From assembly GCA_015501585.1 (NCBI GenBank), contig JADNRY010000191.1, forward strand, positions 1 through 64,000: a stretch of 64,000 bases of DNA, given 5' to 3'. Shown one piece after another: positions 1-11,900 of the stretch. The DNA is from Rhodocollybia butyracea (lineage: Eukaryota; Basidiomycota; Agaricomycetes; Agaricales; Omphalotaceae). The first letter of the stretch is position 1. Each line of letters opens with the position of its first letter. The position numbers and the translations under genes are program-made. Under the pieces are notes generated by a model, which searched no databases, was not told the origin of the DNA, and was given only the letters and a program-made list of their open reading frames with translations.

Positions 1-1520
1 TCAGAGCGTCTAGCCCCTCTGCGACGGAATAGATCTGGAATGGACGCTCACCAAACCCACCAGCTTCCGTTACCGATTGGGACAGTATAATCTGCATTCG
101 AAGCTTTTGTTGCGTCACTACATCACAAGCGGGGGGGCCAGAATCTCGGTCCCAGGCCTCCCAGTATCTCAAAAGTTTCAAGCTGATGGGGATTGGGATT
201 ATGTTTATGCGACTGGTTGAATTCTGTGGGGTCTCCCTCGCTACAAACGTTTAGAATCATGGGAAGATCAAGAACGGCCTAGGACTTACGAAGGGGGAGG
301 AATAAAAACCCGGCCAATAACAAGTTGGCTGCTTGAACCGTGCTCCATTCCGGATGGTTCTCTCTGTCTTCCAACAAGCGGAGAAAGTCATCGTTGTGAA
401 TGAAATTAACGTGAGCTCCCTTTTGCCAGAAAAGTAACGGCAACATCGCCTATTTTTATGTAGTGAGACTCAGCACAGCGTGATGAATAAGAATCCCCAA
501 GAGCCTTACCCATTCATGTAGGTACAAATAACAGAATTTCCTAGATTCCTTGACATCGAAATAGTAGAGTCGCTGAAGCAACTCTGAACACGCCCACATC
601 TGGTAAAATTGTGCATGTCTAGTCACAGACAAATCAAACAGAGTATACGTCCAGTAAAAGTTGGACGAAGCCATATCCTGAGCTTTTGTGCGATTTTTCA
701 ACGGAGCGTCGGCTAGTTCCACGGGTGTAACAATGACAGAAATAGCCCGAGGAAAAGACGCAGGCTTGCGAGCAAACAATCCGGCATTTTTATCAAATCC
801 CTGGGTTCCCTCGATCCAAAAGAATCTGTCGGAAGGTAAAGCATCAGCCACTGAACTTGGTTGGCCTGTAGGATTGGAATGCGAATTAAAGGGTACAGCT
901 CCTAACGCGTCGGGATCAATGAGAAGGCGCGGAGTTCCAGGCAATGTACCTCCATCGATAGCAACTCTACAGTCTTCAGCGGCAGCCAGATCAAACGGTC
1001 GCACAGAAGTGTTCAAGTGTGTCGGTAGATCTGGATATTGACACCGACCGTCAGGACCGATGGCGCCGTCTGTGCGAGGCGACTGGAACAACACCGGGAA
1101 AGTTGGCTCAACAGCCGCCCTCCACAGCTCAAGCCAGACTCCTTTGAGCTTTCCCCCACCTGAATTTTCTTCAGCCCCAATGGCACTGACCCATTTTCTG
1201 GCCGATTCATTTCCAATGCTGTCGATTTCAAGGCGACCAAGCTCTGTGCCCAAAGAATGGTAGCACGAATGCCTTCGGCTAGTGTGGCCGGTCGGAGTGA
1301 GTGGATATCAGGACAAACTCCCCGCAAGAATGAGTTGTCGTTTTGGGGCTTAGGTGATCTGAAGCTCTCGCGTTGATACCAACCGGAAAAATGTAACAGT
1401 GATTAGGCATCCAAGCGCCAGGATTGTTTTTCGGTTCAGTGTGGCAGCACGTATGAGGACAGGCTCTCCAGAGAAGTCCGAATGTTCGGTGGTGAAGGCC
1501 GTAGCTACAGTCTTGCCCAT
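1..1520 (-). CDS. hypothetical membrane-associated protein, partial (runs off left edge)
   Basis: Not a family I recognise. On the minus strand an exon is open from about 1305 down to 510. A clean GT-AG intron (509 to 450, 60 nt) joins it in frame to a second exon. That exon has a hydrophobic stretch (AANLLLAGFLFLPL) and ends at an intron at 289-241 (49 nt). A third exon is then open to base 1, so the 3' end is outside the window. The likely start is the ATG at 1520-1518. It begins a short exon reading MGKTVATAF with a hydrophobic TILALGCLITVTFF segment, probably one transmembrane helix. The first intron, between about 1385 and 1250, is unresolved: several acceptors fit. The internal introns and the frame kept across them are what is seen. 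Membrane location is inferred from hydrophobicity. Confidence 0.6.
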
Positions 1521-1664
1521 GATGGTGGTTGGTTACTGCGTATCGTGGCGATAAAGTTAATCGGTTCTGATGGCGTCTAATCGGCCCGCTCTAGCGTCTC
1601 TTTCATCTTAACTCTTTCGTTTCAACCACCATCTGCGCAGCTCGCCACTCGTCAATCCTTCTTA

Positions 1665-3005
1665 ATGTCTCGGAGACCACGTCGAATTGCCGTCCCGAAG
1701 TGTGTGATTATCTCTTTATTCATTGATAGTCTTACCGACTTTTTCCTTACCAGCCCAGGTCCCTCTGTGACGACACGTAGCAGAACTTCGGCGAGAGCTT
1801 CCGATAGAGTCGGTGGCACGTTGAATGCGACGACACGAAGTGAAGAGGAGAAAACAACAGAGGCATCATCTACTCGGGGTCATCGTGGCGCTGCTGTTCC
1901 AAGGCACGTCTGTTTCTTACAGTTTAGTTTTTTTTTCGTTCGTACTAAAGCTGGGGGGCTAGATCCGACAACGATGAACATCTGAAAGATCGGAGATTAA
2001 CAACACTGGACAGAGCTTCTCAGAGGTGTGTCATCTGTCCAAAGATTCCGACATTCTGCTAAATACCTGATCCAGCCAAGTTGAGGGAGCTGTGGTGGAT
2101 GTATCTCCCTCAGCGCATTCTCCGCCCGATGCTTCCTCCTTCACGCGCCGGCGCCAAATCCCCCCCACTAGGCATCTCATTTCCTGGCTCACCGATCCTT
2201 TTACTGATCCCCTGCTGGTTAGACAGGCGAACCTCTCTCCGGAGGATGCTCCTCCTTCGCGAGATACCAATACAGAAACTGCGTGCGTAAATCCATCCCT
2301 TCCTGACCTTTTTTGAAACTTGCTAACTTCCTATACCAGGATATCGGATGACGACAGGGAGATGGATCACATTCCTTCTTCTTCTATCCAGTGCGTAATT
2401 TCTCCCAGCTAGCCTATCTTCTTCTTGAAGCAACAGTAAGTAGGGGCCAATCCTCACGTCCGCCCACCACTCCTGGACCACCTGATTCAACAACGAGGAG
2501 AATATGGACGGACTTGTATGAAGAGACGTATCACACAAGGGGACAAAATGCTTTTTACCAATCAAAAATGCACGAGTCCAAGGAAGACTTTGCAATTCGA
2601 CTCAAGGAAATGAAAGAGGCGTCGATCAGAGAAGGATTGGCAATGAATGCGAAAATTAGAGAGCAACGGCTCAAGGACTCGCCGAAAACCCATATGACCA
2701 AACCAGGGTATGGGGGGGTTCCGATAGAGTTGCGTACACATCAATCCAGATGGGAATACTACGGAGGTTCTTCTTTTTCTATTTGATTGCCGCGTTGTTC
2801 TAACGACGCCTTAAAGAACTATTAGATGAGGCCATAGGTGACGCACGCTTTGATGGAGTGCAGAGAGAGTGGTCTGAGCAAGAGTTGAAGGCAATTGCTG
2901 CAGCCAACAAGACGTTTCAAGAAGGTATTTTCAGTGAACTCGTTTAAAAGCAAGATCTTACCGTTTTATTCAGCTGCAGACCTGCCTTTTAAATCTCCTC
3001 GTTGA
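1665..3005 (+). CDS. hypothetical protein, eight exons, about 327 aa
   Basis: Not recognised. Joining GT-AG introns gives one frame from ATG 1665 to TGA 3003-3005. The exons are 1665-1699, 1754-1903, 1951-2025, 2076-2282, 2340-2390, 2441 (or 2444)-2766, 2817-2924 and 2974-3005. With the 2441 start the total is 984 nt, exactly 328 codons. The introns are 43-58 nt long. The second (1904-1950) must be a GC-AG intron, which is the weakest junction. The N-terminal third is Ser/Thr/Arg-rich and looks disordered. The C-terminal half is charged and helical, with many Lys, Glu and Arg residues (about residues 190-320), possibly a coiled coil. No signal peptide or membrane segment is seen. The consistent phase across seven introns makes this a real gene. 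Its function is unknown. Confidence 0.65.
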
Positions 3006-3085
3006 CGTACTATAGGGAGCTTGTGTATCGAAGAAGAAGGAACCTATCCACACCGGGGATGACGACGACAATGACAATCGTACAC

Positions 3086-3432
3086 AAGTGAAGTGAGTAA
3101 CGCCCAAATGAAGTGAGCAACGCCCAAGTAAGGGAGCAACGCCCAAATGAAGTGAGCAACGCCCAAGTAAGGGAGCAACGCCCAAATGAAGTGAGCAACG
3201 CCCAAATGAAGTGAGCAACGCCCAAGTGAGGGAGCAACGCCCAAGTGAGGGAGCAACGCCCAAATGAAGTGAGCAACGCCCAAATGAAGTGAGCAACGCC
3301 AAATGAAGTGAGCAACGCCCAAGTGAGGGAGCAACGCCAAGTGAGGGAGCAACGCCCAAATGAAGTGAGCAACGCCCAAATGAAGTGAGCAACGCCCAAA
3401 CGAAAGGAGTCACGCCCAAGTGAAGTGAGCAT
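3086..3432. repeat. 20-bp minisatellite, about 17 copies
   Basis: Tandem array of a 20-bp unit close to CGCCCAAATGAAGTGAGCAA. A second variant ends AAGTGAGGGAGCAA, and both types are interspersed. Two units lack one C. The period is not a multiple of three and the unit has no stop on the minus strand, so all three minus frames are open. It begins about 80 bp past the stop codon of the preceding gene. Bases 3433-3640 are AT-rich with no feature I can name. Confidence 0.95.
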
Positions 3433-3639
3433 TGTGCGAAGTAGATAGTGCCCCCATGAGAACTCTGTTATTTATCGTTCAATCTGTTGCCTTATTGTTA
3501 TCCATTTTGTTTGATTCATATTTCTTAATACTACATACACTGCAAGTCGCTATTCTTTATACTATACGGCAAGTCCTCACCTTATGACACTCGATTGCAA
3601 TTTACTCATCTCATTAATTCAAGGAAGACATAGCGAGTT

Positions 3640-4500
3640 TCAGGGGGCGTAACTCTCGGCGGTACAGTGCACATTCCAGAGTTCTAACCTCCAGAGTATC
3701 AGGTGGAGGTAGCTCTCCGTGCTCCCCTGTACTCCCTGGTGAATGTATCAGAGCGAGGTGGCGTAAACTCTGGGAACTACCTCTGGTGCAGCCAGAATCC
3801 AAAGACTCTGGAGGATCAGGCGGCGATAGCTCTCCACAATTCCTTCAGCCTTCAGAAACTTATCGGGCAGCGGTAACGCTCTGCACTCCCTCTAGTGACC
3901 GGTAACTAAACGCGTCAGGGAGAGGTGGCGGGCACTCTCCGCTCTATCCTCTCGAGACGCATCAGTATCGGGTGGCGGTAGCTCTCCGCACTCCCCTCCA
4001 GTGACTAGTGACTAACTAAACGCGTCAGGGAGAGGTGGCGGGCACTCTCCGCTCTATCCTCTCGAGACGCATCAGTGTCGGGTGGCGGTAGCTCTCCGCA
4101 CTCCCCTCCAGTGACTAGTGACTAACTAAACGCGTCAGGGAGAGGTGGCGGGCACTCTCCGCTCTATCCTCTCGAGACGCATCAGTATCGGGTGGCGGTA
4201 GCTCTCCGCACTCCCCTCTAGTGACTCGTCACTAACTAAACACGTCAGGGAGAGGTGGCGGGCACTCTCCGCTCTATCCTCTCGAGACGCATCAGTATCG
4301 GGTGGCGGTAGCTCTCCGCACTCCCCTCTAGTGACTCGTCACTAACTAAACACCTCAGGGAGAGGTGGCGGGCACTCTCCGCTCTATCCTCTCGAGACGC
4401 ATCAGTATCGGGTGGCGGTAACTCTCCGCACTGCCCCACTAAGTAAACAAATCAGGAAGAGGTAAGTATGGGAACGAGGAGGCGGGAACTCTCCGCACTA
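3640..4500. repeat. 110-bp satellite array with degenerate flanking units
   Basis: Near-identical 110-bp units start at 3911, 4021, 4131, 4241 and 4351, each opening with (C/A)GTCAGGGAGAGGTGGCGGG or a close variant. Units 1-3 carry CTCCAGTGACTAGTG and units 4-5 carry CTCTAGTGACTCGTC at the same place, so a two-unit subtype spread by local duplication. Diverged partial units precede (3640-3910) and follow (4440-4500). GGTGG(C)GG-AGCTCTCCG segments recur twice per unit. No coding potential is evident. The array lies directly downstream of the dioxygenase gene. Confidence 0.93.
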
Positions 4501-4563
4501 TCCTCACATACAGCCAGAAGCGCAAACTGAGAAACAGAATTTAGCATTGAATGAGACGTTACA

Positions 4564-5631
4564 CTAGGGGTTTAGACCATGCTTAGCGAGAAGCCCACAA
4601 GTAAAGCCTGTGAGGGTTAGCCGTCGGCCTTCGGTAATGGGACTTGCGCTATGCACGACCTTGCGCATGTTACACAAGATTACCTCTCCTGGTGCGACAG
4701 GTGTTTCCATGCCAAGCTCAGGGGTTCTAAGGGAGGCACCCTTCCAGCTCCCAACTCCAGTGACCCAGGACCGCCCCTCTTTATCGTCAGACCAGTCGAT
4801 ATGATTTCTATCACTACAGCCCTCTCGAATGGACAGTGCAAAGAATGCTCCCTGGAAGTCTAGCCACGGCTTCTCCTTGAGTTCTTGCGCTAACTTCCTA
4901 TGGACACGGGCTAAAATTCTGCTAAACTAGTCAGCGAAGCGAGTCTCTCCGTCTCTGAAAGCTTACTTTTCCTGGCGGGCCCAGACATCGGGATGATAAA
5001 CCTTCAGAAGCGACACCATTCTGGGGGCCACTTCCTTGGAAATCATTGAAAGAAGCTCAGCTATGAGCTCTCTTACCCTAGGATTCTGCTTTTTCCACGT
5101 TTCACTGGTGACAAATGGAGTGGAACTTAATTTTTCCCAAATCCCTAGGTGAAGTGAGGGCTTGGAGGCGCGATTCCGTTCAGTTTCCGAAGCTCCCAAC
5201 ACCACCCCGTGGGCCACCATCTGATCCCAAAGAGATAGGATTTTGTCCTGGACCTCACGGGGTACAACCTCAGCAAACTTCTCCAGCACAATTTTTCCGT
5301 CACTTCCTTTCAGAAACACGCGTGGTTTCGCAGACGAGGTTACGAGGTGGGTTGAGGAAGGGAAGTCACGTCGAAGACGATGGGTCAGCTCACGGCCGTC
5401 AGGCTTCATGCTAAAATACAGTCCAGCTTGTCCGTTGGCCGTGATCGTGTCCGTGTCTTGGGCGTCGCGCCTCAGCAATTAAAACGCGAGGCTGAATTCT
5501 TGAGACTTACCGTAACCCTTGTGATCAAAGTGCCTATCTAAACGCCTCTTGGCAGTGTCGTCATTTCTTCTACCTCGTCGGTTTTTCTTTTTCTTAGGGT
5601 CGCTGTTGCGGTCAGGCGCGACTTTGGGCAT
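4564..5631 (-). CDS. Fe(II)/2-oxoglutarate-dependent dioxygenase (basidiomycete family, possibly TET/JBP-like)
   Basis: Predicted to couple 2-oxoglutarate decarboxylation to oxidation of an unknown substrate. Three exons: 5631-5511, 5456-4967 and 4918-4564. Introns of 54 and 48 nt with GTAAG donors give 966 nt, 321 aa. The N-terminus is very basic (KKKKNRRGRR, residues 13-22), suggesting nuclear or nucleic-acid contact. The C-terminal exon carries the double-stranded beta-helix signature: H243-x-D245 (NHIDWSDD), then H293 (KVVHSASP) and R302/R303 (EGRRLTLTGFT), which would bind 2-oxoglutarate. A Trp-rich WVTGVGSWKG strand lies between them. Order and spacing fit basidiomycete oxygenases related to TET/JBP, but I assign that subfamily only tentatively. 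The exons are clean and no catalytic residue is missing. The JmjC-like gene and SNF2 helicase lie next door. Confidence 0.78.
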
Positions 5632-5699
5632 GAAGAGAGTTGGATGTCAAGAAGTAAATTACCTGGTAACGTGTTGACGTGTCAACTATGAAGTCACAT

Positions 5700-6740
5700 G
5701 CTCAATTGATGTGAACCCACGCTCGTCGATAAGTAAGTCGTATGTATGCCCGATAGGCATAGAAGCGGCCAATAGTCCTCATTAAGTGACTTACAGAGCA
5801 TGTACACCTATACGGTGTATTCTGCCGTCCATTCGTTCGTTCGTTCGGGCGGCCAAGAAATTTACGCGTAAATTTCTTGGCCGCCCGAACGAACGAACGA
5901 ATGGACGGCAGAATACACCGTATAGGTGTACATGCTCTGTAAGTCACTTAATTTCCAGAAAATTTCCAGAAAACTTTGTGGAACGCCCGAACGAACGAAC
6001 GAACGAACGAATGGACGGCAGAATACACCGTATAGGTGTACATGCTCTATAAGTCACTCAATGAGGACTATTGGCCGCTTCTACGACTTACGAGCGTGGG
6101 TTTCCTATCAATTTCTGAAAAATTTCTGAAAAATTTCTGGAAAACTTTCTGGAAAACCTTCTGGCCGCAAGAACGAACGAACGAATGGACAAGAGAATAC
6201 ACCGTATAGGTGTACATGCTCTATAAGTCACTCAATGAGGACTATTGGCCGCTTCTACGACTTACGAGCGTGGGTTTCCTATCAATTTCTGAAAAATTTC
6301 TGAAAAATTTCTGGAAAACTTTCTGGAAAACCTTCTGGCCGCAAGAACGAACGAACGAATGGACAAGAGAATACACCGTATAGGTGTACATGCTCTATAA
6401 GTCACTTAATGAGGACTATTGGCCGCTTCTATGCCTATCGGGCATACATACGACTTACGAGCGTGGGTTTCCTATCAATTTCTGAAAAATTTCTGGAAAA
6501 CTTTCTGGAAAACTTTCTGGAAAACTTTCAGCCCGCACGAACGAATGAACGAATGGACGGCAGAATACACCATATAGGTGTCCATTCTCTTTAAGTCAAT
6601 TAATTAAGACTATCGGCTGCTTCTATGCCTATCGGGCATACATACGACTTACGAGCGTGGGTTTCCCATCAATTTCCAGAAAATTTTCTGTCCCGCACAA
6701 ATGAACGAACTAATTAACGAATGGACGACAGAATAGAGCG
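5700..6740. repeat. foldback repeat region: 174-bp direct repeats plus long inverted arms
   Basis: Units of about 174 bp recur, with CATGCTCTAT at 6041, 6215 and 6389 and a diverged unit near 6582. Each contains a GAACGAACGAACGAATGGAC microsatellite tract, a GAATACACCGTATAGGTGTA palindrome and runs of AATTTCTG(G)AAAA. The left flank (5705-5790) is the inverted form of the unit edge: the TAGTCCTC...CATAGAAGCGGCC sequence reappears reverse-complemented after 6050. Arg-rich frames here are artefacts of the repeat. I see no transposase gene, so this is probably a non-autonomous foldback element expanded in tandem. Confidence 0.85.
5781..5952. repeat. perfect 172-bp palindrome (86-bp arms, no spacer)
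   Basis: The sequence from 5781 to 5866 is the exact reverse complement of 5867-5952, centred on TTTACGCGTAAA. I checked base by base and found no mismatch. Position 5780 against 5953 breaks the symmetry. Each arm holds the GAAC microsatellite and the CACCGTATAGGTG motif. Confidence 0.95.
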
Positions 6741-6954
6741 TATAGGATCAGGATATATATTTTTCCATATCTTTTTCAAGAACCACCGGGGAGAAGAGTC
6801 ATCGAGTGGGATCAAGATCGCGTATTACCTAATAATACGTTGTGCAGCAATAAGCGCCCGAACTCTCTTTTCGTTACGTTCGACGACAACGCCACTTCCC
6901 CCCAAGCCTCTCGAACACACTATAACGCGTTTCTAATCCAATCGAATCGATCCA
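6741..6954. other. upstream region of the JmjC-like gene
   Basis: AT-rich 5' region between the foldback repeat and the ATG at 6955. It contains ATATATATTTTTCC near 6771, which could act as a TATA-like element. No other feature is recognised. Confidence 0.3.
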
Positions 6955-8814
6955 ATGTCACAAAGCAATACGCCAAACGCCACCGGTAAGTTTTCATCTG
7001 GACGTACTTACCCAGTTCAAGCCCACATGAGCATTAAGATCTATCAGATGCTACCCTTATGGTTTCAAAATCTCGTACAGTAAAGGGTCAGAATATTCAA
7101 ACCATATACTCGACATCACCGGCTGCTCCTGCGGCCACGCGTTTTCAGTATCATACTATCTGCGATAGTCCCAATCCAAAGATTGGTTATCTGCATCTGA
7201 ACACTACATCTAAACGCTATTGGGTCTTCGATGGCTCTGACTGGAAGGAGAAACCTGAGGGTCAAACATTCTTTCATCCAAGTGCCCACCGCTATACATG
7301 GGATACACACCACCTGCATTGGATCACGTATAATAACAACAAATATCCGATAAGTATTGATAATGTGGAAGGAAACGAGGTGAGAACGTTGTAGTGGTTT
7401 ATTAAGTGATTAATAATTCTTTTCTAGAACAAGGGGCTCAGAAAAATGACGATGAAGAACAGCAAAGCCACCAATGAAGCGACCAAGAAGAACAAAGCCA
7501 CCAATGAAGATGCTCCTGAGGCGGGGCCTTCGACCCATATCCAGGTACGTTATTTTTGCTACTTTTTCGCTGCAAATCATCTGATTATGCACAGAAAAAA
7601 CAAAAGATTTATCCGGATCCATCGAGAAGTGTTTACAACGGTAAGCTCACCTTCTTCAGGGACGTTCACCCGATGCTGAACGGATTCCAGAGAACATGAC
7701 TCCAGTTGAAAAGATTCAAGCACTCTGGGACCCAGATTCTTGTAGGCACCTCCGGATCCGTGAACGAGTCGCCGAGTTCCTGCAACTTCTGTCAAATCAA
7801 CCAGTCTATTCAATCGATACGCAGGATTCTGGCCCTCTTCTCACCAAAGCCCCCACTCCAGTTATGAAATCACCCTTTGATTCCTCGATGATCTGGACAG
7901 ACTTAGCAGTTGACGTGAGAAAAGCAACAATTGGCTCGCTGGGAATGACAGTGACTCCCTCGTTGGGTAAGTCTTTACTCAGCCAGTTTTTTTCTACTCT
8001 TATTGGGATTTTAGGGAAGCTTATGGCGAATTTCTTCGACCGTGAGCTTCTAGTCGAACCCCTTGATCCGTACTATTCCATCATTGAGTGTTGGCCGTCA
8101 GCTGCTCGCGACGGGCTGAGAGATCTTGGCATACGCTGGGAGTCCTCTACCATTATCTTCGACCCTCCGAATGAGCGACCAGCGACATTAACTCAGCCAG
8201 GAAGCATCACATCTGCTCACAGGGATGGGTTTGGTTACGGGATCCGAATCTACCAGGCAAGGGGTTCGAAGGTATGGGTAGTTTGGCCACCGACGGACAA
8301 AAACCTCTCGTGGATCTTCCGGAATTTACACCAGCCGGATTACCACCCGGAGCATTCGCTCAAAGCGTATATGAGCAACATGGAGGATATGCAGGTATAC
8401 TTGGTTCAGAAAGGCGATTGTTTTGACGTCTCACCCCTTACCATCCACTGCTGCCTCTCCTTGGACACGTCTATCCATATCGCTGTGTCAACCTGGAGCT
8501 TACAAGGCCTAGAAATTGCGAAAATGGTGAACGAAAAAATGATCAATTGGTGGCCCCAGTGGAAGAAACTCAATAAGGAGACGAAGGACAAGGAAAAAGA
8601 GGAACTGCAGAAAGGAAACCAAGGAGTATCGAACATGGCTCCACAGATCTCCGAGGAGCTTGGATGGCAGGAAGGTGCACGTAATATCTTTTTGGCGTGG
8701 AAGGCAGCTATGCAGCGTGGTGGCTCAGAACGCATTAGGTGGGAAGAATTCAAGAATGAGGAAGTAGGGGCGTGGTTGAAGAAACTTGATCAATCTCTCA
8801 AACATGTAAAGTAG
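6955..8814 (+). CDS. JmjC-domain-like 2OG-Fe(II) dioxygenase
   Basis: Likely a cupin-fold Fe(II)/2-oxoglutarate oxygenase; histone or protein demethylation or hydroxylation is the family role. Six exons: 6955-6985, 7048-7379, 7428-7544, 7595-7640, 7691-7966 and 8015-8814. They give 1602 nt, 533 aa. The last intron (7967-8014, 48 nt) has no stop and is a multiple of three, so it can be misread as coding (GKSLLSQFFST). The JmjC core is at about residues 325-430: SAHRDGFGYG gives H336 and D338, GSKVWVVWPP follows, and SPLTIHCCLS supplies the distal H412. The N-terminal 160 residues include a Trp/Tyr-rich block (YWVFDGSDW). A Lys-rich linker (ATKKNKATNED) comes next, and the C-terminus is helical. 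It is convergent with the SNF2 gene, with stops 180 bp apart. Substrate unknown. Confidence 0.75.
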
Positions 8815-8993
8815 AAACTATTCTGTGGGTACTGGTATTTCTCATCACAGATATGTTAATGGTGGTGATTTATTGGACCAAAAACCTACGATCGTATGAT
8901 TCAATAGACCGGTAGCAACGATGTCATCACCCAGGTCAGTGCATTACTTATCTATGAGATAAACAGGGAGTCAACATCGCACACATCTTTGAT

Positions 8994-11900
8994 TTAACCC
9001 TTGCTACCATCCTTTCGCCTCCGCTCGTATGGAATTGTGGAATGTCGTGGAGGAGGTACATCCTCTTCGTCTTCGATACTTTGACTTTCCAGCCTGGTGG
9101 AAAATTGGTTCAACGAGATAGGGCGCTGACTCGTGGATGCTCGTGAAGTGGAAGAAGGTCCAGCTGATGACCGTGAAGTTGAAGCAGGTGCAGCCTGGGA
9201 TTTCTTAGTTACGGGACGGCCTCGATTCTCTGCTCACATAAATGTGTTAGATTACGCCGGTTTCCATATCTCCTGTCACATACCTGGTTGTGGTTTGTCT
9301 GAACGAGAACTTTTTGGCTTGTCTGAACGAGAACTTTTTGGCTTCGCTGTCTTCTTTAAGTTAACAAGTGGTCCCACTATATTGGATGCGGTTAGAAAGA
9401 TTAAATTTACCAGGTAACTCGTTACCTTTTGGCTTCGTCTGTGAATCTGCAGTCTGGGAATCTGTCTTCCTTCTTTTGGGTGGTGGGCTTTTTGCAGACT
9501 GAGGGCTGTCTGGTGTGTGACTTGTTCCTGTGTGAGTCGTATGTTTCCAGAGCCTGTCTCTTCATACGGGTTTTGAAAGCTTACCATTGTCGCTTTTTCG
9601 TTCCAATGTATCAACAGACTTTTCTTGAGCTACCATTCGAGAGTTTCCAGCCCTTGTAGTTTTCCGACTGCCTTTGGACGGAGGAGGTCTCAGTAGTTCA
9701 TCGTCTGATGAGTCGGGTCCCCAACTTTGAGACGCAGAAATCTTTGCCGGGGACTGAAGAGCAGCAGCAGTGGGCTTCACCGGAGATATAAGCATGGCCT
9801 GAAAGTCTATTTCCATGTCAGCTGAGAGAAAACCGATTCAGCATGCGAATGGGTCAAACTAATAAACATACCTCCAGATAGGGAAGCTTCATCGGTAGGA
9901 AAGCCCAGTTCTCCCTCTATGTTTAAATAAATCAGAATTCAAAACTCATCGATATAATGTACCTTCTTCCGTGACGCCCATTCCCTCAGCGTCGGTGCTC
10001 TGGAACGCATGAGGATCTTCCGCAATATCCATTCCGTCTACGTCGGTGGTGGGTGCTGACTCGAACGCCTGAGGATCGGGTTGACTTTGATTTTCCAGAA
10101 GAGAATTTTGCACGATGTCCATTTCACCATCTTCGTTTTCCTTTTCTGGTGCCTGCGCCGTTTCTTCAGGCGCCTTTTCCTTGCCCTTGCCCTTGCGACT
10201 CATTTTACGTTTCTTAGGTTTCTCTGGCGCATTGATGGGGTCTTGAATCGCTTCTCCGTCCTCTGGACCTGCATCAACTATATCTCCACTGAGAAGACCT
10301 GCCAGCTCTATCGATGTTTAGGTGAAAAGACAAATAGCCTATGCAAGCGCGCAATAAGCCTACCTTTGGCAAGATTTTTATGCACGAAGGCATCGTACAT
10401 GTCTTTCTTTCCGCGTGCTAAATTGTTGATCAAGATATCGGTGGAATTTTCAGCAAGTAAATGAATCGCTTTGACTTCTTTTTTCTGTGGTTGTCGATGC
10501 GCTCTCCCCGAATCTGAATCTCGTCTTGGGATGACCACGATTGATCCTGTCCGCATAAAGTTTACGCTTTAGCGTTCTAGGAAAATAGAATGCTCACAAA
10601 AAATATCACTACATCTGCTATGGACAAGTTGAGCCCCGCGCTTCCGACGCTGGAAAAGATCAACACCCGCGCGCTATCAGGCTTGTAAAATTCTGCCACT
10701 GTCTCGGTTCGTTTGTCGAATGACATGGTGCCATCAATCGCTAAGGATTCAGTTCCATTGTAGAGTCGAAGAACCTAAGTAAAAATCAGTAATATTCCGT
10801 GGTACCGCGCAATAAAGCCTGACCTTTCGAAGTAAGGCCGTCATTGAGGGAAATTCCGAATAAATCAAAATTTTCCGAGTCTTTAAGTGGCTGAGTGCGG
10901 GGTCAAGCTTAGAGATTTTTTGGAAAAATAAGCTTTCCGTCAGTAAATGTCACATCAGGAACATCATCCCGATTGAGATAGTAGGCGCAGATCTTCGCAC
11001 AGACGTCCATTTTCGTAGACTTGATATTTTTCCACTCCGCCAACGATTTTAAAATTGGGGTTTGGACTATTGGGATCCGATTTAGCGTATGCAACGCACA
11101 GCCGATATTCGAGATAGAATTTCTGCATATGAAACAGGTTAATAACAGACACTTGAAGTGGATTTTTTTATACCTTTGTTTGGAACTTGCCCGTATTATT
11201 TCCCGAGATGACACTGACAACAATTTGTCAACAAATCAAATTCTGTTTAAGAAAACTTACTTTGCTTTCGCATCATCTGCTCGCTGCGTAAGGATCTCAG
11301 TCTCCCGATCGGTCAGAGATAAAACTCCAATGATATCTTTGTACGGCGGGATGGTGAGAAGGGTTTTCTTTTCCCAGTTAAGACTATTTGCAGTACGTCG
11401 CAGAACATGGCCGAAGAACTGCTTTTGAATTCGCCGAACTGCGATAATCTGAGCCTTCTGGACGGACAAGCCATCGTCGTCGATTTTCTTAGCTTTTCGT
11501 AGCTCAGAACCATCGGTTCGGATTTCATCAGCCGATTCATCGGAAAGAAAATGAGGTATTCCGAGAAGACGACCCATTGCTATGAGATCCTGTGGAACGA
11601 AATTATTAACGACACGAGTCATAGAAAACAGGGCAAATATACCTTGGGTGATGTAAGAAGAGGCGTCGCAGTTAGAGCCAGCTTGATCCGCCCTTGTTTG
11701 AGTGCTGTCAAGGCAGAGTAATATTTTGGGCCAAGATTTCGCATTTCGTGAGCTTCATCCAGGGAAACTGTCAGATATTCCTGGTGATATAACGTTTCCT
11801 TGAGCTCTCGAGTTCGCTGAGGCAACTCGCTAGGTTTTTTTGGTCCAGCTTGAGGCTCCACGTGAGCTTTGATACACACGGGAAAAGTCGTTCTGAAGAG

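Noticed and set aside
2970..3432. Three overlapping minus-strand frames of 111-149 aa
   Set aside because: They are produced by the 20-bp minisatellite, which lacks stops on that strand in every frame.
3640..4500. CRISPR-like regular array
   Set aside because: Whole 110-bp units are conserved with no variable spacers, and the window is eukaryotic.
5702..6129. Arg-rich frames on both strands (FVRAAKKFTRKFLGRP)
   Set aside because: The same peptide appears on both strands because the DNA is a perfect palindrome; there is no coding signal beyond the repeat.
7967..8014. GKSLLSQFFSTLIGIL as part of the JmjC-like protein
   Set aside because: This stretch has a GTAAGT donor and TTTTAG acceptor, is 48 nt and T-rich; removing it keeps the frame, so it is most likely an intron.
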